Part shown: positions 54,922-63,482 of the stretch, piece by piece | How positions within the stretch are numbered: position 1 is the first letter of the stretch | How the letters are laid out: the number at the start of each line of letters is the position of its first letter | NCBI RefSeq assembly: GCF_001687365.1 | Contig: NZ_LGLV01000008.1 | Span: 186,001-250,000, forward strand | Source: Pararhizobium polonicum | GTDB taxonomy: Bacteria; Pseudomonadota; Alphaproteobacteria; Rhizobiales; Rhizobiaceae | Reading direction: 5' to 3' | DNA length: 64,000 bases | Position numbers and translations under genes: made by a program | Notes under the pieces: model-generated | The model's database searches: none | Told to the model about the DNA's origin: nothing | The model's input: only the letters and a program-made list of their open reading frames with translations

Positions 54922-55875
54922 ATGCAACTCCTCCTTCTTCACCTCGATGATGCGCTGGAGTTGCAGCCTGATTTCACCCGCGCTTGCCTGAACGCCGGCG
55001 CGGGCGAAATACAGGCCGAGGAGGACGGCCGCGCGATCCGCCTGTGGGGCAAGCAGAAGAGCCTGAACACGGTTGCGGACCGGCTGGCGCGGGCGATGCT
55101 GCGCGGCAGAAAGGATGCCCATCTCTGCTTCATGGGATCCGGCGATTTTCATCACGTGACGGCGCTTCTGCTGGAGGTGGCGCTGGCGAAGGACGAAAAG
55201 CCGGTCACCGTGATCCATTTCGACAATCACCCGGACTGGGTGCATTTCAACGGCGGCATGCATTGCGGATCCTGGGTCAATCGCGCCGTCCGGAACCCGC
55301 TCGTCCACAAGGTCATCACCGTCGGCGTTTGCAGCAGCGATCTGCACAAGCCGGAATGGAAGGGCGCCAATCTTTCGCTGCTCAGCAGCGGCGATCTGGA
55401 GCTTTTTCCCTACGATCATCCGCCCAGCCGGGTGAAAAAACAATACGGCTCGGGCGCCAGCTACCGGCAGGACACAGGCGCGCTGTGGTGGAACACCATC
55501 AGCGCTATCGGCGAACAGAACTTCATCGACCGGTTGCTGTCGCGGATCGAGACGGATGCCGTCTACCTGACCATCGACAAGGACGTGCTTGCCCTGGACG
55601 ACGCGGTCACCAATTGGGATCAGGGCCGGATGCGGCTGCCCTATCTGCTGTCGTTGATTACCGAGATCGGCACGCGGCACCGCATCGTCGGCGCCGATGT
55701 CACCGGCGATTATTCGACGCCTGCTTACGCGGGCACCCTGTGGATGCAGGTCGCCAAACGCGCCGAAATCCTGATGGATCAACCCGGCCGGCCATCCGAT
55801 CTGCGGCTGGCGACGAACATCAACAGTGCGGCCAATCACACGCTGCTCGCGGTTCTCTCGGAGATCATGCAATGA
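54922..55875 (+). CDS. Arginase-fold (ureohydrolase superfamily) protein
   Basis: A 317-residue protein. Metal-ligand motifs of the arginase/agmatinase/deacetylase fold appear in variant form: FMGSGDFHHVTAL in place of GGDHS, VIHFDNHPDWVHF in place of DAHxD, and YLTIDKDVLALDDA in place of SxDxDxxDP. Most metal-binding Asp and His residues are thus kept, but the guanidine-recognition loops differ, so an amide or amidine hydrolase activity on another substrate is likely. ATG 54922 follows the aminotransferase stop by four bases, and its own stop overlaps the flippase-subunit start (ATGA). Not a normal arginase. Confidence 0.78.
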   Translation: MQLLLLHLDDALELQPDFTRACLNAGAGEIQAEEDGRAIRLWGKQKSLNTVADRLARAMLRGRKDAHLCFMGSGDFHHVTALLLEVALAKDEKPVTVIHFDNHPDWVHFNGGMHCGSWVNRAVRNPLVHKVITVGVCSSDLHKPEWKGANLSLLSSGDLELFPYDHPPSRVKKQYGSGASYRQDTGALWWNTISAIGEQNFIDRLLSRIETDAVYLTIDKDVLALDDAVTNWDQGRMRLPYLLSLITEIGTRHRIVGADVTGDYSTPAYAGTLWMQVAKRAEILMDQPGRPSDLRLATNINSAANHTLLAVLSEIMQ

Positions 55876-56225
55876 GCGGTTCCCTGACCCTGCCGCTTCT
55901 GGCCCTGATCGGGTTTTGCATCCTTGCCGAAATGGTGCGGGAGGTCTGCTTCAAGCAGGCCGCCAACGATACGACCCTCGCCCGGGCCATCATCAAGCCT
56001 ATCACGTGGATCGGCATCGTCTTCTGGGCGGTCGAGCTTCTCGCCTGGACCGTCGTGCTCGAAACCGTGCCGCTGTCCATTGCCTTTCCGATGATGGCGC
56101 TGAGCTACGCCGTCATCGTGATCGCCGGGGCATGCTTTTTCAAAGAACACATCAACTATCGGCATGCTGCTGGCGTGTTTCTCATCACCGCAGGTGTCGC
56201 ATGTGTGGGAGCTACAGGACTATGA
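55872..56225 (+). CDS. Small EamA/SMR-type membrane protein, ArnE-like flippase subunit 1
   Basis: A 117-residue protein with four hydrophobic segments. The last two, FPMMALSYAVIVIAGACFFKEHINYRHAAGVFLITAGVACVG, follow the pattern of ArnE/ArnF, the heterodimeric flippase of aminoarabinose-undecaprenyl phosphate. A second, related small gene lies at 59058 in the same operon, so the two may pair. Start and stop both overlap neighbours by four bases (ATGA). Proposed role: translocating a lipid intermediate across the inner membrane (inference). Confidence 0.8.
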   Translation: MSGSLTLPLLALIGFCILAEMVREVCFKQAANDTTLARAIIKPITWIGIVFWAVELLAWTVVLETVPLSIAFPMMALSYAVIVIAGACFFKEHINYRHAAGVFLITAGVACVGATGL

Positions 56226-57097
56226 AACTCTTCGCCTATACAAAGTGGGATGGCGCACCGGTCGTCGCCGCATTCGCTCACCTGTTTTTCAACGTCTATC
56301 TCATTGCTGGATTTCACAGCCGGCCGCTTTGGCTGTCGGCGCTGTTGGGGTGCATCTACGCCGTTTCCATTTCCTGGAACATCAACAGCATCTCGCACAA
56401 CTTCATCCACACGCCGTACTTCTCGGCAAAGCCGCTGAATTATGCCTTCAGCCTGCTGGAATCCATCACGATCGGCTTTTCGCAGAGCTACTACCACTGG
56501 ATTCACATGCGCCATCATTCCGGTAACAGCGACCGTCCCAACGAAAAGGGCGAGACGGTCGATTGGCTGTCGATCTACCGGCATGGGAAAAACGGCGAGC
56601 CGGAAAACGTCTGGTCATACACCTTCCTCAGCTTCTTCCGCGACGATATCGGCGATATCCATAAGCGTATTGCGCGGACCCGGCCTTTCGATGCCAAATG
56701 GGGCCGCTTCGAGCTCTACGCATTCATAGGCGTTGTCGGGCTGGCGCTGGTTTACGATTGGCGGGCCGTGCTGTTCTTTGCGCCGTTCTATTATCTCGGC
56801 AATTGCCTGTCGTCGCTCAACGGCTACTACGAACATCTGCACGGCGATCCCGAAGAGCCGATCGCCTGGGGTGTGAGCAGCCATAACCGCTTCTACAACT
56901 GGCTGTGGTTCGGCAACGGCTATCACGCGGAACATCACTACCGTCCGCGCACCCACTGGACCCAGCTTCGCACATTCCACGATCAGATTGCCGTTCAGCA
57001 GGAAGAGGCGGGCGTGCATGTCATCAGCACCTGCCATGCCCTCGGCTTCATGGCCAAGGAAAATCGTGAACTGGACACGCAAAATGCAGATCACTGA
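56222..57097 (+). CDS. Membrane fatty-acid desaturase/hydroxylase family protein
   Basis: A 291-residue integral membrane di-iron oxygenase. Three histidine boxes are complete: HNFIH (about residue 59), HMRHH (about 97) and HAEHH (about 239). Hydrophobic segments flank them. The family introduces double bonds or hydroxyl groups into acyl chains or related lipids using oxygen. It overlaps the flippase subunit by four bases and the hydrolase by 14. In this operon it probably modifies the acyl chain of the new lipid; whether it desaturates or hydroxylates cannot be told from sequence. Confidence 0.87.
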   Translation: MKLFAYTKWDGAPVVAAFAHLFFNVYLIAGFHSRPLWLSALLGCIYAVSISWNINSISHNFIHTPYFSAKPLNYAFSLLESITIGFSQSYYHWIHMRHHSGNSDRPNEKGETVDWLSIYRHGKNGEPENVWSYTFLSFFRDDIGDIHKRIARTRPFDAKWGRFELYAFIGVVGLALVYDWRAVLFFAPFYYLGNCLSSLNGYYEHLHGDPEEPIAWGVSSHNRFYNWLWFGNGYHAEHHYRPRTHWTQLRTFHDQIAVQQEEAGVHVISTCHALGFMAKENRELDTQNADH

Positions 57098-57902
57098 CAG
57101 GCTTGGTTACTTCATGGAAGGCACCAATGGCATGGGTGTTCTGCTCGTGCACGGGCTGACGGGAGCACCCGCCGAAATGCGCCTTGTCGCGCGTCAGCTG
57201 AACCGCAAGGGCTATAGTGTCTATGTGCCGCTATTGGCAGGCCACGGAAGCGACGCGGCAACATTACGGAAAACCTCGTGGCGCGATTGGCTGGCCAGCG
57301 TTCATCAGGCCGCCGATCAGCTGGCGGAACATACACGCACTATGTTTGCGGCGGGCATCTGCGTTGGCGGCAAGCTGGCGCTGTTTGCGGCCCACCAGAG
57401 GCCGGGAACGTTCAACGCCGTGGCGATCTATTCGCCCTGCTTCCTCTACGACGGCTGGAATGTCCCGTTTTATTACCCGCTGCTGTCGCGCCACATCAAC
57501 TGGCTGTCGCGCATTCCGTTTCTCGACCGGCTGAATTTCAGCGAGACCTCCTCGCTCGGCATCAAGGATCAGCGGATGCGCCGGATGATGGAGAACATGT
57601 CGGGTGAGGGCGTCATCGAAAAATTCCCCGGCAAAGGCCTTGTCGAGATGTACCGGCTGGGAAATGCCCTGAAGGACGAGCTGCCGAACATGCGCACGCC
57701 GACATTGATCTTGCATGCCCGCGAAGACGACCTCAGCAGCCCGGATCACGCCCGCTACATCACCGATCACATCGGTGCACCCAACGAGCTGCACTGGATC
57801 GAAGACAGCTACCACATGATCCATGTCGACCGGCAGCACAAATATGTTGCCGATGCGACGGCCGGCTACTTCGAGGCGAACAATGTTCCAGACCGTATCT
57901 AA
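57084..57902 (+). CDS. Alpha/beta hydrolase (Est30/monoglyceride-lipase-like) with Cys at nucleophile position
   Basis: A 272-residue hydrolase. VLLVHGLTGAPAEMRLVARQLNRKGYSVYVPLLAGHG is the carboxylesterase Est30-type N-terminus. The nucleophile elbow reads GICVGG, so Cys93 (codon TGC at 57360-57362) replaces the usual Ser of GxSxG. Acid and base appear intact as Asp215 in HAREDDLSSP and His244 in SYHMIHVD. It may be a thiol hydrolase or transferase. It starts inside the last 14 bases of the desaturase gene and its end overlaps the next gene by 20 bases. Likely trims or transfers an acyl or ester group in the lipid pathway. Confidence 0.85.
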   Translation: MQITDRLGYFMEGTNGMGVLLVHGLTGAPAEMRLVARQLNRKGYSVYVPLLAGHGSDAATLRKTSWRDWLASVHQAADQLAEHTRTMFAAGICVGGKLALFAAHQRPGTFNAVAIYSPCFLYDGWNVPFYYPLLSRHINWLSRIPFLDRLNFSETSSLGIKDQRMRRMMENMSGEGVIEKFPGKGLVEMYRLGNALKDELPNMRTPTLILHAREDDLSSPDHARYITDHIGAPNELHWIEDSYHMIHVDRQHKYVADATAGYFEANNVPDRI

Positions 57903-59061
57903 AGAGTTGCCCGTCGGTGTTCCCGTGATTGAGGGGGCGCCATTCGGGCTACAGGTTCGGATCGAAACCTCGATCCGCAGGATTGGCAGGGATGCCTGGG
58001 ATGCCTGCTTCGCGGGCGAAGTCGAAGGCTACGATTGTCTTCTGGCGATCGAGGAAGCCGGGATCGAGGGATTTTCCTGGTGCTACATCACCCTAGTCCA
58101 GGATGGACGAACGATTGCGGCGATGCCGGCCTTCATCACCGATTACCCGCTTGAAACCACCTTGGAGGACGGTGCGCTGCGGCGGTTCGTCCAGCGGGTC
58201 AGGCGGTATTTTCCGGGTTTACTCAAGCTGAAACTGGCCTGCCTCGGTTCTCCGTGCACTGAAACCGGCACGCCCGGCTTTCATCCGGATGTGCGGGCCG
58301 AAAGCAGGCCGGCGCTGTTCGACCGGCTCCTGCGCGAATTCCAGCACTATGCGGGGACGCGCGGCTGCGCCCTGCGCGGCGTCAAGGATGTTCCGCAACA
58401 TCACGCGCTGCAATTCAAGGCCGCATTCGAACAGCAGGGCTTTGCCGCCATGCCCGGTCTGCCGACGGCCTGGCTCGATATCGACTTCGATACGATCGAC
58501 ACCTACATGAACCGCCTGTCGTCCGGAACCCGCAAGGACATGCGGCGCAAACTCAAGTCCCTTGCCGATATCACCGTTGAGACCCGGACCGACCTTGGCG
58601 ATCTGTTGCCGCGCGTCATGGCTCTCTATCAAGAGACGCGTGAGCGCAGCGAATGGCAGTTCGAGGCGCTGACGCCGGACTACTTCACCGGGATATTGAA
58701 GAGCATGAAGGGCCGATCGTTCTGCACGCTCTATTTCGCCGATAATACGCTGCTGGCGGCCAATATTCTCGTGCATGACGATCAGACACTGATCGACAAA
58801 TTCTTCTGCATGGATAGCGAGCTGGGCCGCGTCCACAATCTTTACTTTTTAAGCTGGTTCACCAACCTGCGCTATTGCCTGGAACACGGCATGCGCCGCT
58901 ATCAGAGCGGGCAGGCCTATTACGAAAACAAGGTCCGGCTCGGCAGCCAGCTGACAGCCAACACGATGTATTTCAGGCATCGCAACAGCGTCGTGCAGAG
59001 CCTTTTGCGGCTGGTGTCGCCGCTGCTTGCATCCGATGATTTCACGGGCAAATCCCCATGA
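57883..59061 (+). CDS. FemAB/BioF2-like GNAT acyltransferase
   Basis: A 392-residue protein with a C-terminal GNAT domain of the FemAB/CelD type: MNRLSSGTRKDMRRKLKSL (about residues 207-225), LPRVMALYQETRERSEWQFEALTPDYF, and SFCTLYFADNTLLAANILVHD. The N-terminal part is of similar fold or a partner domain. Such enzymes transfer aminoacyl or acyl groups to lipid-linked or polymer substrates. Start ATG 57883 overlaps the hydrolase by 20 bases; the stop overlaps the second flippase subunit by four. It is a candidate for making the amide bond of an aminolipid. Confidence 0.8.
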   Translation: MFQTVSKELPVGVPVIEGAPFGLQVRIETSIRRIGRDAWDACFAGEVEGYDCLLAIEEAGIEGFSWCYITLVQDGRTIAAMPAFITDYPLETTLEDGALRRFVQRVRRYFPGLLKLKLACLGSPCTETGTPGFHPDVRAESRPALFDRLLREFQHYAGTRGCALRGVKDVPQHHALQFKAAFEQQGFAAMPGLPTAWLDIDFDTIDTYMNRLSSGTRKDMRRKLKSLADITVETRTDLGDLLPRVMALYQETRERSEWQFEALTPDYFTGILKSMKGRSFCTLYFADNTLLAANILVHDDQTLIDKFFCMDSELGRVHNLYFLSWFTNLRYCLEHGMRRYQSGQAYYENKVRLGSQLTANTMYFRHRNSVVQSLLRLVSPLLASDDFTGKSP

Positions 59062-59492
59062 ACGTCAACCGGCTGATATGGATCGGGATCCCGGTGCTCA
59101 ACACGCTTTTCCAGATTTTCATCAAACTGGCGGCGCAGCAGGCGCTCGACTTCCGCTCGGCCGGCGACTGGCTGCTTCACACGATGAGCTCGCCGTGGAT
59201 GCTCGCCGCAATCGTCGTCGAGATCGTGACGTTTTTCATCTGGATGCGGGTGCTTTCCGAACTTGATCTCGCCAAGGCGTTTCCCCTTTCCGCCATCAGT
59301 TACGTTCTGGTTCTGGCCTCGAGCTGGCTGTATTTCGGCGAAGAGATCAACGGACTGCAGCTGCCGGGAAGCGCGCTGATCCTCTGTGGTGTCTGGTTCA
59401 TCGGTACGGCGACTACACGCACGCCGCATGCCGGCGCCACAACTCCCGCTAAATCCACACGCCTTGAAAAAGCGAGCCCAGTCCTCAAATGA
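59058..59492 (+). CDS. Small EamA/SMR-type membrane protein, ArnF-like flippase subunit 2
   Basis: A 144-residue protein with four hydrophobic segments. The C-terminal pair, FPLSAISYVLVLASSWLYFGEEINGLQLPGSALILCGVWFIG, aligns with the first subunit (FPxxAxSY, E-x-IN, G-x-x-LI, GV). The final 25 residues are hydrophilic. As a paralogue separated by three genes, it probably forms a heterodimer with the 55872 product, as ArnE and ArnF do. It overlaps both neighbours by four bases. Confidence 0.8.
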   Translation: MNVNRLIWIGIPVLNTLFQIFIKLAAQQALDFRSAGDWLLHTMSSPWMLAAIVVEIVTFFIWMRVLSELDLAKAFPLSAISYVLVLASSWLYFGEEINGLQLPGSALILCGVWFIGTATTRTPHAGATTPAKSTRLEKASPVLK

Positions 59493-60766
59493 CCTATTCC
59501 ATCGAAAAGCCTTCGCCGCGCGCGGCCTCCAATGACAATTCGAAGCGGCATACGATCGTGGACAAGATCCTGGCGACGGCGTTTTCCCGCATCGTCACCA
59601 CCGGGTTTCTCGAAATCACCACGGCAAGCGGCCGGCGCCTGACCTATGGCGACCTGACGGGCGTGCGCGTGGCGGTCCGGTTTGCCGACAGTCTCGCCCA
59701 GTGGAGTTTCCTGCTCGATACCGACATGAAGCTCGGGGAGCTCTACATGGAGGGCCGCTTCATCGTCGAGCAGGGAACGATCTACGATTTCATCGCGCTG
59801 ATCCTGCGCGAGGCGCAGAACAAGACGCATCCTTTGCCGGCGCGGATCATCGATGGTTTGCGCGCCCGGTTTCGCAAGCTCACGCTGCCCAACATGCGCA
59901 GCCGCTCAAAACTCAACGTCGCGCATCACTACGATCTTGACGGCCGGCTTTATGCTCTGTTTCTCGATGCCGACCGGCAATATTCCTGTGCCTATTTCGA
60001 CGATGCCGGCCAAAGCCTCGATGATGCGCAGCTGGCAAAGAAGCGCCATCTCGCCGCCAAGCTTCTGCTTGCACCCGAGCACCGCGTTCTCGATATCGGC
60101 TGCGGCTGGGGAGGGCTGGCACACCATATCGGTGCCCGCGTTCACAGCGGCGCCGTGCTGGGCATCACCCTGTCGGAGGAGCAACTGGCCTATGCGCAGG
60201 CGTCGCCCGCCGGCATGAACGGCAATGTCTCGTTTCAGCTCCAGGATTATCGCGATCTTGGCGGGCAGTTCGACCGGATCGTTTCGGTGGGCATGTTCGA
60301 GCATGTCGGCGTTGCCTCCTATGGCGCGTTCTTCAACACCTGCAACAGGCTGCTTGCCGATGACGGCGTCATGGTTCTGCATACGATCGGCTGCTCATCC
60401 ACCCCCGGATTCACGACGCCCTGGCTGGACAAATATATCTTCCCCGGCGGTTATGTTCCGTCTCTCTCCGAAATCATTCCGCAGATCGAAAAGGCCGGGC
60501 TTATCGTGACGGATGTGGAGGTGTTGCGGCTGCACTATGCCTGGACACTGAAGAACTGGCGCGATCGCTTCATGGCCAATCGCGAGACTGCGAGACAGCT
60601 GTATGACGAACGCTTCTGCCGGATGTGGGAATTCTACCTGTCGGCGGCTGAAGCGGCGTTTCGCTATGAAGACCTCGTGGTGTTCCAGATCCAGCTTGCC
60701 AAGCGCAACGATGCCGTTCCGGTCGGGCGCAATTATATCGGCGCCGACGAACGGAGCGTGCAATAG
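59489..60766 (+). CDS. Cyclopropane-fatty-acyl-phospholipid synthase family methyltransferase
   Basis: A 425-residue SAM-dependent enzyme. The N-terminal lipid-binding domain (YGDLTGVRVAVRFADSLAQW and GELYMEGRFIVEQGTIYDF) is followed by the SAM domain with VLDIGCGWGGLAHHIG (about residue 197), GITLSEEQLAYA, and SVGMFEHVGVASYGAFF, and the C-terminal RMWEFYLSAAEAAFRYED. It methylenates double bonds or methylates acyl chains in membrane lipids, which fits with the desaturase in the same operon supplying the double bond. Its start overlaps the second flippase subunit. It is the last gene of the operon. Confidence 0.92.
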   Translation: MTYSIEKPSPRAASNDNSKRHTIVDKILATAFSRIVTTGFLEITTASGRRLTYGDLTGVRVAVRFADSLAQWSFLLDTDMKLGELYMEGRFIVEQGTIYDFIALILREAQNKTHPLPARIIDGLRARFRKLTLPNMRSRSKLNVAHHYDLDGRLYALFLDADRQYSCAYFDDAGQSLDDAQLAKKRHLAAKLLLAPEHRVLDIGCGWGGLAHHIGARVHSGAVLGITLSEEQLAYAQASPAGMNGNVSFQLQDYRDLGGQFDRIVSVGMFEHVGVASYGAFFNTCNRLLADDGVMVLHTIGCSSTPGFTTPWLDKYIFPGGYVPSLSEIIPQIEKAGLIVTDVEVLRLHYAWTLKNWRDRFMANRETARQLYDERFCRMWEFYLSAAEAAFRYEDLVVFQIQLAKRNDAVPVGRNYIGADERSVQ

Positions 60767-60791
60767 CGCTCACCCGTTCCTGTGGAGACGG

Positions 60792-61622
60792 TCAGAAATT
60801 CAGCGTGAAGGACCGGGTCAGCACGATGCCGATGGTGTTTTGGGTGTTTGATCCGATGTTGCTGACAATCGGGCTGTTGGCGGCATCGCCGACGAGCCTC
60901 TCGAACTTGTTATAGACCTGCAGGCTCGTCGTATCCGAGATCTGATAGGTGACGCCGACGGCAAACCCGACAGACTTGAAGCCGGCTTTCGGGTCGAACG
61001 CGTCCAGGCCGCTCGCCGCGCTCTCGGTCGCAGAAATTCCAAAACTGTTGCTCATATAGGTCGAGTCTGCAAACGCGGCGCGTGGCCCCGCGGAGATCAT
61101 GAGGTTATCGCCGACCGGCGTGAACCAGTCCGCTGCAAAATCCGCGACGAAACCGTCATTTTTCCGCAGGCTCTGCCGCGCCTCCAGCCTCAGCCGGAAC
61201 TGATCCTCGATCGGCCAATATTGCGCATAGGCCCCGGCATCCACACTCCAGTCGATCGGGTGAATGTCCCGCAGGGCGCGGCTATCCGATTGCGCGCGGC
61301 CGCTCCTGAAGCCGACGACCGGTCCAAACTCGATCCCGCCCAAGGTGAACAGCGAATAATCGATATTATCGTCCGGTGCGCTCAGGTCCGCTTTTTCATC
61401 GGTCCGCCGCAGATCGAACGAGGGTACGAATGTAAAGGTGTTGTGGGACGAACCTTCATAGGACGGCCCATATTCGGAGCCGCCGCCGATCGTAATGATC
61501 CAGCCGGGCGTTTTTGCGTTGCCAGTTGTCGAATCCGTGAGGTCGCCAGCCTGTGCGCTTCCAGAGACGGAAGTCGCCGCAATGACCGAGAACATAGACG
61601 CTATACTTGCACGTCCCGCCAT
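60792..61622 (-). CDS. MipA/OmpV-family outer-membrane protein
   Basis: A 276-residue beta-barrel. A signal peptide (MAGRASIASMFSVIAATSVSGSAQA) is followed by WIITIGGGSEYGPSYEGSSHNTFTFVPSFDLRR, the usual N-terminal strand pattern of MipA/OmpV, and alternating strands to a C-terminal TRSFTLNF ending in Phe. In other bacteria MipA scaffolds peptidoglycan enzymes, and its expression is linked with kanamycin or polymyxin stress systems. GAGGG before ATG 61622 fixes the start. It converges on the lipid operon, with 25 bp between stops, and may share its two-component control. Confidence 0.87.
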   Translation of the reverse strand: MAGRASIASMFSVIAATSVSGSAQAGDLTDSTTGNAKTPGWIITIGGGSEYGPSYEGSSHNTFTFVPSFDLRRTDEKADLSAPDDNIDYSLFTLGGIEFGPVVGFRSGRAQSDSRALRDIHPIDWSVDAGAYAQYWPIEDQFRLRLEARQSLRKNDGFVADFAADWFTPVGDNLMISAGPRAAFADSTYMSNSFGISATESAASGLDAFDPKAGFKSVGFAVGVTYQISDTTSLQVYNKFERLVGDAANSPIVSNIGSNTQNTIGIVLTRSFTLNF

Positions 61623-62084
61623 GACATCCCTCTCAGAGGTCGATTGAGCCAACAAACCCATTTGACTGCCTCAGGGCACCATAGCAGGTGTCCTTTCACT
61701 CAGATATGCAATTTCGCAGGTTTGAGGTACTGTAACGTTAAATGGCATCGTTAAGTGAACGGCCATATGCGGAATCTTGAGATGAGCGGGCATGGGCCAG
61801 GCTCATTGTGATCCGGTCTATCACTGCATCGCTTTGCATCGAGCCTTCGGATGGTGGAGGATCTGCTTGCTGCCTCGCTGCTGGACGGATCTGGATGGCA
61901 ACCCGGCCTTTAAGTAACGGAAACATATCAAAAATTAACAGTGCGTGAAAACGACTTGCACCCCGGGGGTCTCCGTGGTTAAAATTATAGAATACATAGA
62001 GTATGCCGTATATTTATGAACTGGCGTTTGAGTGACAGTGCCAAGGTTCAACCATCCAGCCGCATGATGCGGGGAGGAAATGAT
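61623..62084. promoter_or_regulatory. Divergent intergenic region of mipA-like and FAD oxidoreductase genes
   Basis: About 460 bp without a gene. TTGCAC (61956-61961), a 17-base spacer and TTAAAA (61979-61984) form a plausible rightward promoter for the oxidoreductase. Near 61735-61757, CGTTAAATGGCATCGTTAAGTGAACG holds a direct repeat of GTTAA with a 13-base period, possibly an OmpR-family site for the leftward mipA-like gene. No RNA or repeat element recognised. Confidence 0.4.
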
Positions 62085-63482
62085 ATGACGGTTCACGGTC
62101 TTTCGTCGCCCTTCAGTCCCCACGGCGACCAACCCTTGCAGATCGCCATCGTCGGCCGTGGCTTTTCCGGGTTGATGATGGCCATCGCCCTTCTGAAATC
62201 GGTCAGTCAGCCATTCCGGCTGCGCATGTTCGACCCGCGGCCGATCGTCAGTGGCGGCCAGGCTTTGGCAACGGCGCGCGCGACCGAAATCCTCAACAGC
62301 CGCGCCCGCGACCTGTCCGTCTCGACCGGCGAGCCGAAGGATTTTACCCGCTGGCTGCAGGCCAATGCTCCCTTCCGCGAGGCGGTATCGGCTGCTATCC
62401 CGGGTTTCGGCCAGATTTTCGTCCCGAAGGCGACGTTCAGCGACTACGTCTATCAGCGCTTTTCCGAAGCGCTCGCCCAGCGCACGGACGTCAGCGTGCA
62501 GATGTCCAACGAAGGCATCACCGGTATCCGCCGCCATGACAATGGCCTGTTCACGCTTGGATTGGCGGATGGCAGCGAAGCGACCTACGACACGGTCGTG
62601 CTGGCCACCGGCTACGGGTTGAAAGCACCGTTGGAGACGGCAGCGCAAGGTCTGGAAGCGGCGTTGCAGGAACGCGGGGATGCACCGAGACATGTCGTCG
62701 TCATGGGCAACGGGTTGCGTGCCGTTGATCAGGTTCTTCAATTGCGCGACGGGGGTTTCACCGGACGCATCACGATCCTCTCGCGCCGCGGGTTCCTGCC
62801 GCAACCGCATACGCGCATGCCGGCAGATGCGGTTTTTCCGTCCCAGCCGATGCCGTCGCAGCTTCGCAATATCGTCCGTTTCGTTCGCAAGGCCTGCGCG
62901 GAGGCGGAAGAAAACGGCTGGAGCTGGCAGGCCGCCATGAACGGCCTGCGCAAACGCGCCCGCACGCTTTGGGCATCTTTGCCGCCGAGCGAAAAGCGGC
63001 AGTTCAATCGGCATCTGAGAGCCATCTATGACAGCCATCGCAACCGGCTGCCGGCGGACGTTCATGCAAGGCTTGAACGCGAGCTGGCCGGTGGCATGAC
63101 CGAGATGAGGCGGGGCACCACGCTCAAGCGCCTGCCGGATGGGCTTTTCGTGCGCTGGGCGGGTCAAACGGCCGGGGAGCATTTTGCTGTCGATGAGGTT
63201 ATTGACTGCCGATGCCTGTCGCCGGACCTGAAGGATCCGGTGGTTACGGATCTTCTGTCCGCCGGTCTTGCGACCACCGACGAGCTTGATCTCGGTCTGG
63301 CTGTCAATCCGGCCGGCGAGCTTCTGACCCAGAGGGGGCGGCCGGTCGCCCTGTTTGCCATTGGTCCCCTCGGTCTCGGTTCGCTTCCCGATATCGACCT
63401 CGTCCCCGAGATCGTCACGCAGACCTATGCCGCCGCAGCACTGATCGATGCGAGAGCCCGGCCGCAACTGCAGGCGGGCTAA
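62085..63482 (+). CDS. FAD/NAD(P)-binding oxidoreductase (YdhS/HcaD-like)
   Basis: A 465-residue flavoprotein. The Rossmann motif IAIVGRGFSGLMMAIALL (about residues 20-37) binds FAD; ARATEILNSRARDLSVS, TYDTVVLATGYGLKAPLE and HVVVMGNGLRAVDQVL (second Rossmann) complete the pattern of the FAD-NAD(P)-binding family PF13454-type proteins. Function of the family is poorly known, with suspected links to hydroxylation or siderophore chemistry. GGGGAGG before ATG 62085 decides the start over an ATG 23 codons upstream. It precedes an SsuD-like gene after 244 bp, and may belong to sulfur or redox metabolism. Confidence 0.8.
   Translation: MTVHGLSSPFSPHGDQPLQIAIVGRGFSGLMMAIALLKSVSQPFRLRMFDPRPIVSGGQALATARATEILNSRARDLSVSTGEPKDFTRWLQANAPFREAVSAAIPGFGQIFVPKATFSDYVYQRFSEALAQRTDVSVQMSNEGITGIRRHDNGLFTLGLADGSEATYDTVVLATGYGLKAPLETAAQGLEAALQERGDAPRHVVVMGNGLRAVDQVLQLRDGGFTGRITILSRRGFLPQPHTRMPADAVFPSQPMPSQLRNIVRFVRKACAEAEENGWSWQAAMNGLRKRARTLWASLPPSEKRQFNRHLRAIYDSHRNRLPADVHARLERELAGGMTEMRRGTTLKRLPDGLFVRWAGQTAGEHFAVDEVIDCRCLSPDLKDPVVTDLLSAGLATTDELDLGLAVNPAGELLTQRGRPVALFAIGPLGLGSLPDIDLVPEIVTQTYAAAALIDARARPQLQAG

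Noticed and set aside
53496..60766. Arginine or polyamine catabolic operon because of the aminotransferase and arginase-fold genes
   Set aside because: The co-transcribed desaturase, CFA synthase and flippase-like subunits have no role in that pathway, and the arginase motifs are altered.
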